Positions 57,976-64,000 of a DNA stretch of 64,000 nucleotides are shown one piece after another (within the stretch, counting starts at the first letter, position 1; each line of letters opens with the position of its first letter). The notes below the pieces were generated by a model. It did no database searches. It was given only the letters and a program-made list of their open reading frames with translations, and was not told where the DNA came from. A program made the translations under genes and the position numbers. Origin of the DNA: Chungangia koreensis (GTDB taxonomy: Bacteria; Bacillota; Bacilli; Bacillales_A; Planococcaceae); assembly GCF_042651785.1 (NCBI RefSeq), contig NZ_JBHSEC010000001.1, positions 62,001 through 126,000 of the forward strand. Direction: 5' to 3'.

Positions 57976-58713
57976 CTATTCACTGAGTTGCGATTGCGAT
58001 TGATTCCTGATCGTATGACCGAACCTTATTAGTAGCCATCCGAAGATACACACCATCAGCAACATTCCCTCAAATGTAAGGATGTACCAAGGATAGGGCC
58101 CCATTATGTCAAAAAGGCTTGGTGAAACGGGTTTGTGACGTAAAAACCAATAGTTACCGTTATGCATTTGGTTCACATACAAAACAACCGGTAAAAGTGT
58201 ATTAAGAAATATCAATAATTTGATCACAGAATAGAAGGTCAATTTATAGCCCTTCACCAGCCAATAATAGAGTGATACCCATACAATTGCCGCATGGGCA
58301 ATGAAGAAATGGAAAAAACGATAATGGGGAAAATCATACTTTAACGCAGGCGTAAAGATTGCCAGTGTCGCACCGAAAATAGCAAGAAAGAATAACAGTT
58401 CAAAAAAGATACTTTTTTTGGTCAGTAATAACAGGATACATAGTAGGAGACCGATATTGCATAATTCTAATGGCAAGGAGCGGCCAACTCTCCAAAGTCC
58501 GTTATGGAACATCCAAAACTGGTTTGTCGCTTCAAGCCCTATTAAAGAAATTGCGAGCCCTATTTCCGCTTTTCCCCATTTGTCTGGTAGGATGTTTCTT
58601 CTATAAACGACCATCATCATGGTAATTATAATGAAAAGTGATAACATCACCAAATGACTTATTGAAAACATGCTAAAAGGTAGCGACTGATAACTGCGTC
58701 CGAACCACTCCAT
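57976..58713 (-). CDS. TIGR02206/YwaF-family membrane protein
   Basis: 245 aa from the ATG at 58713, six bases after AAGGTG. About six membrane helices; motifs RSLPLELCNIGLLLCILLLL, FPHYRFFHFFIAHAAIVW and YWFLRHKPVSPSLFDIMGPY-PWY typify the YwaF family. Function unknown. Confidence 0.88.
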   Translation of the reverse strand: MEWFGRSYQSLPFSMFSISHLVMLSLFIIITMMMVVYRRNILPDKWGKAEIGLAISLIGLEATNQFWMFHNGLWRVGRSLPLELCNIGLLLCILLLLTKKSIFFELLFFLAIFGATLAIFTPALKYDFPHYRFFHFFIAHAAIVWVSLYYWLVKGYKLTFYSVIKLLIFLNTLLPVVLYVNQMHNGNYWFLRHKPVSPSLFDIMGPYPWYILTFEGMLLMVCIFGWLLIRFGHTIRNQSQSQLSE

Positions 58714-58728
58714 GCTTGACACCTTCAC

Positions 58729-59069
58729 TTTCTATTGAATTTTCATGATGTTGAATCCGTTGTGTGTTTTTCAATTAAAAGAGAGGTGTGGTGTTAACTC
58801 CTAAAGTGCCAGCAAGTTATCCAAACAAGATGCTACAGGTAGATGTTGCTAACGAATACTCCCTTGTCCCTCTTATTCTTATTTTATCAGACTTTCTTCC
58901 TAATTTCACTAACTTTTTCAATTACTTATAATATTCAGTTATTTTATTGTTTGACACCGAGGAATCAAAGCTGAACAGCACTGGTCTTTCATCTCACTCT
59001 ATATTTCCAATCTATATCCAAACGGATGAAGATGGTAAAATGGTCGAAACAGAATAAGGGGAGAAAGGA
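58729..59069. other. intergenic stretch, no gene seen
   Basis: About 340 bp between divergent genes. AT-rich, no reading frame with a ribosome site, no repeat copy and no strong hairpin. Probably holds the two promoters, none of which stands out. Confidence 0.5.
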
Positions 59070-59099
59070 CTGAGATTCATACAAACTTTTAAAGGTCTG

Positions 59100-59558
59100 T
59101 TGGTAACTCTGCCCATTCATTTAGTTACAGCACTTGCAGCAATGTTCATTTATGGCGTCTACCTTTTATATTTTGACTATGACATAGAGGAAACGATTGT
59201 TTCATTCTTTCTTTTAATCTTCAACGTGCTTTCCTATTTTTTATATAGTTTTTATTTCTTACGAAAATTTAAGTGGACCACAGTCTTTGCTTCTACATTC
59301 CTATTTGTAGTCATCGGATTGGCATTATGGATCATTTCGGATGCGATATATGCCCCGGACTTCATAGAAATGGCTTTCTGGTATTACCACGTTGCCGGAC
59401 ACACATCGTATCTCTGGTACGAGAATATGTATATAGATCCGGATATCTACGCAGCACATGGCTATGGCTATTTGTATTCAACCGTTCCAGCGTTCATCAT
59501 CCTGTTTGGCTACGGTTGTGGGAGGCTTTTACTCAAAATGAATGCCAATAGAGTCTGA
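59100..59558 (+). CDS. four-TM membrane protein of unknown function
   Basis: 152 aa from the TTG at 59100 (AAAGG four bases upstream). The frame stays open upstream to a CTG at 59070 that has a better-placed GGGGAG, adding RFIQTFKGLL, so the true start is uncertain. Helices about 5-24, 32-52, 57-78 and 125-145; a Tyr/His-rich extracytoplasmic loop (YYHVAGHTSYLWYENMYI). Not recognised. Confidence 0.65.
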   Translation: MVTLPIHLVTALAAMFIYGVYLLYFDYDIEETIVSFFLLIFNVLSYFLYSFYFLRKFKWTTVFASTFLFVVIGLALWIISDAIYAPDFIEMAFWYYHVAGHTSYLWYENMYIDPDIYAAHGYGYLYSTVPAFIILFGYGCGRLLLKMNANRV

Positions 59559-59623
59559 TGGATTCCCTCTTTTAGGTATAATAGCTTTAAGCGTTCATTG
59601 ATCGGAAAGGGGGGCGGTGAGCC

Positions 59624-62600
59624 ATGGACATTCAACTCACAGAGAAAAAGATTAAAGATCTATGTGGCACCGTCGCCTATAAAAAAGGGGACTCATTTTA
59701 CCGTGCAGGAAAAGTGACCTTGCTGAATGAAGAGCCTGAAACAGTTACTGCCACAGTCAAAGGGGCTGAAGAGTTCCAGGTTACGATCACAAATGGCGGA
59801 ACAGCACAATTTCAGGCGACATGCAGCTGCCCGACACTGAAAAACGTCCGAAAGCACTGCCAGCATATTGCGGCAGTGCTATTGGCGCTTCACGAACGTC
59901 AAAAGGAAGCCCCAGATGATTTAACGTCAGGATTCATGCAGTTATTTGACCGCAAGCCAAAACGACAGAGCGGAGAACAACGCCATTTTGAACAGCGAGA
60001 GCAGTTACGTGCCAGATTTATAGTAAGTCCTGTTGAAATGAGTCCGGAAGATTACTTAATAGGTATCCGAATTGAGGTGAATCAGCAGAAGGTCCAAGAA
60101 ATCCGGGATTTCCTGTTGAATGTTTATCTGAACAGGGAAAGCATCATTTCCCCAGACCTTACAGTAGAACCCTCACGCCATTATTTCGCGGCCGAGGAAG
60201 ATGCTGTACTGCATCAGCTTATAAGAGTGATCCAGGACGAGCGGACATATACAGGGACCCTTCCAACGAGTGCGAAGCTGGAAGTTGATCGTATGCTCAT
60301 CCCGCCAACGAGTTGGGAAATCCTACTTTCGCTTCTGACGAAAACGAATCCGTCTATTGAGCAGGACGGAATCCTAAGCAAGCTACGCATATCGGACATG
60401 CCACCGCCCGTTACTTTTAAATTGGAAGAAGACGGGGAAGACTGCAAGTTGCGTATTACAGGGTTGAACGATCTCATCCCTCTACCAAGCTACAACGCAG
60501 TGTTTGCCCAAGGAGTGTTCCACCAGTTAAAAGAGGAGGACGTTTCACGTTTAGTCGACATGAGACGGATGCTGAATGGGGAAGATAAACTGCCGATTCC
60601 TGAAGAAAATGTAGAGGACTTTATTAAAAATATACTGCCAGGTTTAAAACGGATCGGAGAAGCATCCGTTTCAACTGCAATTACAACAAGACTTAGAACA
60701 ATGCCACTAAAGGCGAAGCTCTATTTGGACCGTCTGAAGAACCGTCTCCTTGCAGGAGTTGAATTCCATTACGGACAGGTTATCATCCAGCCGTTGGATC
60801 CGAATGAACCTGCAGGTGAAACGATAATCAGGGACGATCAGAAAGAAGCCCAAATCATACAACTTATGAAGGAAAGCGGGTTCGCTGAAACAGAGGGCGG
60901 TTATTACCTTCAGAACGAGGAATTGGAGTACGAATTCCTATTTCACACCCTCCCGAAACTCCAGCAGCTTGTCCAGGTGTACGCGACAACAGCCATTCGT
61001 GCACGTATTGTCCCGAACACTGTGCTTCCTACCATCCGCGTAAATACGGTGAGAACGAATTATTTGGAATTCACGTTTGAAATGAAAGGAATTCCCGATG
61101 CCGAGATTAAGGCGATTTTAGCTGCGTTGCGGGAGAAACTGAAGTATTATCGCCTACGGGACGGGGCATTACTCTCTCTTGAAACAAAGGAAATGGATGA
61201 AATTCGACGATTCATGGTATCCGTCCCTGCTCAGCCCGAGGATTTTGAAACGATGCTGAACATGCCAGCTGTTGATGGTTTGAGGTTATTAGACTTAATC
61301 GAAGAAAGTGATGTATTCCAGGCAGAACAATCATTCAAGGAGTTCACGGACCGGCTCCTTCAACCGGAACGATTGGATGTGCAGCTACCGGAAAGCATGA
61401 AGTACCTTCTGAGGGATTATCAGAAGACCGGTTACAAATGGTTGAAAACGTTAGCAGCGTACCGGTTCGGAGGCGTTCTTGCAGATGATATGGGACTCGG
61501 CAAGACAATCCAGAGTATTGCTTTCATCGTCTCTGAGTTGCCTTCAATTCGAGAGCGGAAAGAACCTGTACTCATCGTTTGCCCGTCATCGGTGACCTAT
61601 AACTGGCAACGTGAACTAACAAAGTTTGCGCCGGATATTCAGTCACTCATTATAGACGGGAGTAAGGCGGAGCGGCAGCTTTTGGAGCAAGATCTCTCCG
61701 GACTGGATGTCCTCATCATGTCCTATCCGATTATACGCAGGGACATTAAGTGGGCTGAAAAACAGCAATTCCATACAATCTTCTTCGATGAAGCCCAAGC
61801 ATTCAAAAACCCGATTACGCAAACAGCAAGAGCGGTGAAACGGCTGCAAGCTGATCATCGGTTCGCTCTCACAGGCACACCGATCGAGAATGCCCCTGAA
61901 GAATTATGGTCCATCTATTATGTTGTCTTCCCGCAGCTATTCGGGGGATTGAGGGAATTCAGCAATCTACGGAAAAAAGCAATCACCAAAAGAGTCAGGC
62001 CATTTCTCCTCAGGCGAATGAAAGAAGATGTCCTCTCGGAATTGCCCGGGAAAATCGAAACAGTAGATGCAACAGATTTACTGCCTGAACAGAAGAAGTT
62101 ATATGCGGCTTATTTGGCTAAACTCCGTCATGACACGTTGAAGCATTTAGACAAAGACACGATCCGGAAAAACCGAATCCGCATTTTGGCTGGATTGACG
62201 AGACTCCGTCAAATCTGCTGCCATCCAGAACTCTTCATCGAGGGCTATAAGGGAGGCTCCGCCAAGTTCGATCAACTGATGCAAATCTTAGAGGATGCCA
62301 AGCGTTCGAACCGGAGAGTGCTCATCTTTTCTCAGTTTACGAAGATGCTTCATCTCATTGGACGGGAGTTGAACGGACGCGGGGAATCATTCTTTTACTT
62401 GGACGGACAGACCCCTTCGGAGGAGCGGGTGGATCTATGTCAGCGCTTCAACGATGGGGAACGCGACCTGTTTTTGATATCACTGAAAGCAGGAGGTACG
62501 GGACTTAATCTGACCGGTGCAGACACCGTCATTCTTTACGATCTTTGGTGGAACCCCGCGGTTGAAGTCCAAGCCGCAGACCGTGCTTACCGCATGGGAC

Positions 62601-62764
62601 AGAAAAACCAAGTAAACGTCATCAAGCTCGTCTCCAAGGGGACGATTGAAGAAAAAATGGTCAGTCTCCAGGATCACAAGAACCGAATGATTGAAGACCT
62701 CATCGGCCAAGGGGACTCTTCCAAGTTAACAGAAGACGATATACGTGAATTATTGATGAATTAA
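59624..62764 (+). CDS. SNF2-family helicase with SWIM zinc finger (YwqA-like)
   Basis: 1046 aa. N-terminal SWIM finger CSCPTLKNVRKHCQH (about 66-82), a long middle region (about 150-590), then a Swi2/Snf2 ATPase: ADDMGLGKTIQS (about 621), FFDEAQAFKN (about 719), LTGTPIEN (about 748), and the second RecA lobe with GGTGLNLTGAD (about 957) and QAADRAYRMGQ (about 984). Homologue of B. subtilis YwqA and RapA-like remodelers; probably displaces proteins from DNA. GGGGGGCGGTGAGCC before the ATG, terminator after the stop. Confidence 0.92.
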   Translation: MDIQLTEKKIKDLCGTVAYKKGDSFYRAGKVTLLNEEPETVTATVKGAEEFQVTITNGGTAQFQATCSCPTLKNVRKHCQHIAAVLLALHERQKEAPDDLTSGFMQLFDRKPKRQSGEQRHFEQREQLRARFIVSPVEMSPEDYLIGIRIEVNQQKVQEIRDFLLNVYLNRESIISPDLTVEPSRHYFAAEEDAVLHQLIRVIQDERTYTGTLPTSAKLEVDRMLIPPTSWEILLSLLTKTNPSIEQDGILSKLRISDMPPPVTFKLEEDGEDCKLRITGLNDLIPLPSYNAVFAQGVFHQLKEEDVSRLVDMRRMLNGEDKLPIPEENVEDFIKNILPGLKRIGEASVSTAITTRLRTMPLKAKLYLDRLKNRLLAGVEFHYGQVIIQPLDPNEPAGETIIRDDQKEAQIIQLMKESGFAETEGGYYLQNEELEYEFLFHTLPKLQQLVQVYATTAIRARIVPNTVLPTIRVNTVRTNYLEFTFEMKGIPDAEIKAILAALREKLKYYRLRDGALLSLETKEMDEIRRFMVSVPAQPEDFETMLNMPAVDGLRLLDLIEESDVFQAEQSFKEFTDRLLQPERLDVQLPESMKYLLRDYQKTGYKWLKTLAAYRFGGVLADDMGLGKTIQSIAFIVSELPSIRERKEPVLIVCPSSVTYNWQRELTKFAPDIQSLIIDGSKAERQLLEQDLSGLDVLIMSYPIIRRDIKWAEKQQFHTIFFDEAQAFKNPITQTARAVKRLQADHRFALTGTPIENAPEELWSIYYVVFPQLFGGLREFSNLRKKAITKRVRPFLLRRMKEDVLSELPGKIETVDATDLLPEQKKLYAAYLAKLRHDTLKHLDKDTIRKNRIRILAGLTRLRQICCHPELFIEGYKGGSAKFDQLMQILEDAKRSNRRVLIFSQFTKMLHLIGRELNGRGESFFYLDGQTPSEERVDLCQRFNDGERDLFLISLKAGGTGLNLTGADTVILYDLWWNPAVEVQAADRAYRMGQKNQVNVIKLVSKGTIEEKMVSLQDHKNRMIEDLIGQGDSSKLTEDDIRELLMN

Positions 62765-62800
62765 AAGGGAACTCGTTCGAAAAGGACGAGTTCTTTTTTA
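62764..62800 (+). terminator. terminator after the SNF2 helicase gene
   Basis: GAACTCGT / ACGAGTTC stem then six T. Confidence 0.85.
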
Positions 62801-62875
62801 CTGTAGAAAGGTATTTTAGGGTGGAAAGACGAATAGGACTTTAACGATATAAAGAGATACAAATGGGGGATCTAA

Positions 62876-63067
62876 TTGAAATATATTGGTATGTTAATGA
62901 TCGGCTTCATCTTCTCAGGAGTCCTCTGGCTTTTGTTTGCTCTCATAAGCGGTGAAGCCGAAAGCACTTCCTTGCTCGTATGGGTTGTGATTACACAAAA
63001 CATTATCATCGGCATCCTACTCGTATATATCATCGAGTTAATACATAAAATCCGCTCTCCAAGATGA
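62876..63067 (+). CDS. small two-TM membrane protein
   Basis: 63 aa, TTG start after GGGGGATCTAA. Helices about 3-22 and 32-55 with a short acidic loop (SGEAEST). Basic C-terminus KIRSPR. Family not recognised. Confidence 0.6.
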   Translation: MKYIGMLMIGFIFSGVLWLLFALISGEAESTSLLVWVVITQNIIIGILLVYIIELIHKIRSPR

Positions 63068-63126
63068 TGAAGAGACAACAAAACTATTATTGGTAGACAA
63101 ATTTGAACTACTATATTTTTCTATTA

Positions 63127-63200
63127 GTTTTAACTAACAGGGTCTTTAATCCATTAAAGGAGTAAAGACCCTTATTGTTGAATATTTTATGTAGACGAAG
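63127..63200 (+). repeat. dispersed repeat copy R19
   Basis: TTTTAACTAACAG, hairpin GGGTCTTTAATCC-ATTAAA-GGAGTAAAGACCC, TTATTGTTGAATATTTTATG. The stem sequence differs from R7 and R9 but stays paired. It lies 13 kb outside the array, again before a lipoprotein gene. Confidence 0.88.
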
Positions 63201-63259
63201 GAAGTTCTTTTGGTTGTATTACATGATCTTATAGACATTTATTGGGAGTGGGTTGATGA

Positions 63260-63877
63260 ATGAATAATAAATTTTTCATCGGAATATCGATACTCATTTT
63301 ACTGTTAACTTCAGGATGCACTAACAAAGAATTAGATGCTCTTAATAAAGAAAAAGAAATATTAACGAATGAAATTTCACAATTAAAGGAACTGATATCT
63401 GAAAAAGATAAGAAGATAGACCAATTAGAAAAAGTTAATTCAAATAAAACAACCGAGTCGTGGGAACTTAAAAATAGCCTGAATTTGATTAGGTTTTCAT
63501 CCTCTGTTAGAGATCACTCATTTGATCAGTTAGAAGAGGTTTATAAAATTCACTCTAAATATGTAACTAAAGATGATTGGATTGTAATTAGTGATGACTT
63601 GTTTCAAATAGAATTATTAGAATATGAGAATGCTAAGAAGGTGGACTTCTATGTAACGAAATTGGAGTCAGACGAAGGCCCAATAAAAGTATTTATAGAT
63701 ACCGATTCTACCGATGGTTGGAAGTATACAGATCATAATGTAAGTGAAATAGTTCATAAACATAAACAATCAACAGAAGGAACCTCCTATAAGCCTTACT
63801 TCGTAATTTACACAGAAGTCACACTAAAAGATGGTAACGTCATCAGGACATCTAAATTACCGATAGTTAATAAATGA
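63260..63877 (+). CDS. lipoprotein with coiled-coil region
   Basis: 205 aa. Signal peptide with lipobox LTSGC (Cys 20), a coiled coil directly after (about 25-65, ALNKEKEILTNEISQLKELI), then a C-terminal mixed alpha/beta domain of about 130 residues. GGGAGTGGGTTG before the ATG. Family not recognised. The next gene starts 18 bp after its stop. Composition (AT-rich) and the preceding repeat resemble the 34-50 kb accessory region. Confidence 0.75.
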   Translation: MNNKFFIGISILILLLTSGCTNKELDALNKEKEILTNEISQLKELISEKDKKIDQLEKVNSNKTTESWELKNSLNLIRFSSSVRDHSFDQLEEVYKIHSKYVTKDDWIVISDDLFQIELLEYENAKKVDFYVTKLESDEGPIKVFIDTDSTDGWKYTDHNVSEIVHKHKQSTEGTSYKPYFVIYTEVTLKDGNVIRTSKLPIVNK

Positions 63878-63895
63878 TTAAAAGGGGATTAGTAT

Positions 63896-64000
63896 TTGAA
63901 AAAACGTTTGCTCGTTGCATTAATTCTTTTAGTTAGCATTGCCATAGGGTTTCTCTGTTTCATATACCTAAGCAATCCTATATTTTTGAACAGAGGTAAT
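63896..64000 (+). CDS. start of an exported or membrane protein (cut by window end)
   Basis: First 35 codons only, TTG start with AAGGGGA upstream. Basic start LKKR followed by a long hydrophobic helix (LLVALILLVSIAIGFLCFIY): signal peptide or membrane anchor. It could be a third small envelope gene of this unit. Confidence 0.6.
   Translation, partial: MKKRLLVALILLVSIAIGFLCFIYLSNPIFLNRGN

Noticed and set aside
59070..59102. CTG start codon for the membrane protein at 59100
   Set aside because: A well-spaced GGGGAG and open frame exist, but a conventional TTG with weak AAAGG lies ten codons later; not enough to claim.
1..64000. rRNA or tRNA genes
   Set aside because: No segment with cloverleaf GTTCRAATC-type TpsiC motifs plus acceptor pairing, and no rRNA core sequence, was noticed on either strand.

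Overview
The window reads as chromosome of a low-to-moderate GC, endospore-forming member of the Bacillales, most likely a Planococcaceae/Sporosarcina-type organism (inference). The grounds are AGGAGG-type ribosome binding sites with frequent TTG/GTG starts, U-tailed terminators everywhere, a Spo0E-like phosphatase, small Asn-rich spore-protein-like genes, a T-box leader, and many families typical of Bacillus (YwqA-like SNF2 helicase, BI-1/YetJ, KtrC, UvsE, TerC). I saw no rRNA, tRNA, CRISPR or prophage structural gene.

Layout. 0-9 kb: the end of a CYP152-type P450, small membrane proteins, a methyltransferase, DinB and TerC, then two tightly overlapping minus-strand operons of small enzymes (DinB/VOC/GNAT/hydrolase/VOC/NTF2-like, and micro-membrane protein/Nudix/HAD/P-loop kinase/VOC). 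9-33 kb: drug-efflux MFS, an ECF sigma/anti-sigma pair, KtrC, the CydDC exporter, LLM oxidoreductase, Spo0E-like protein, NRDE protein, CynX-type MFS, a Mta-like MerR regulator, and many small membrane or lipoprotein genes. 33.5-50 kb: an AT-rich accessory region in which nearly every gene junction carries a copy of the same same-strand dispersed repeat. Cargo is tiny membrane proteins, lipoproteins, a tandem GNAT, methyltransferases, PadR plus membrane partner, an extra Hsp33 and a MerR/TipAS regulator. A tyrosine recombinase lies in the middle, and one repeat copy is split by a group IIC intron and another probably by an IS110-family element. 50-55 kb: a T-box-controlled operon (SAM hydrolase, ECF S component, double ATPase, EcfT) best explained as methionine recovery and uptake. 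55-64 kb: SDR, BI-1, repeat protein, CPBP relative, YwaF, large SNF2 helicase, and further small membrane/lipoprotein genes with one more copy of the dispersed repeat.

Main discoveries. (1) A cassette-like array with conserved, same-oriented, hairpin-plus-palindrome repeats, a resident tyrosine recombinase, and invasion by the same two element types (group IIC intron, IS110/IS1111 family) known to target integron attC sites. (2) Several unrelated intergenic arrays, each with its own 8-13 nt keyword repeated at exactly 21 bp. (3) Two near-identical MerR-type promoters with 19-bp spacers before hslO and the merR gene, suggesting a small regulon. (4) A Met-type T-box in front of SAM hydrolase plus an ECF transporter.

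All family names come from reading the translations, without database searches. Start codons were chosen from ribosome binding sites, so several coding regions begin downstream of the longest open frame, and a few genes have unusual starts or are broken.
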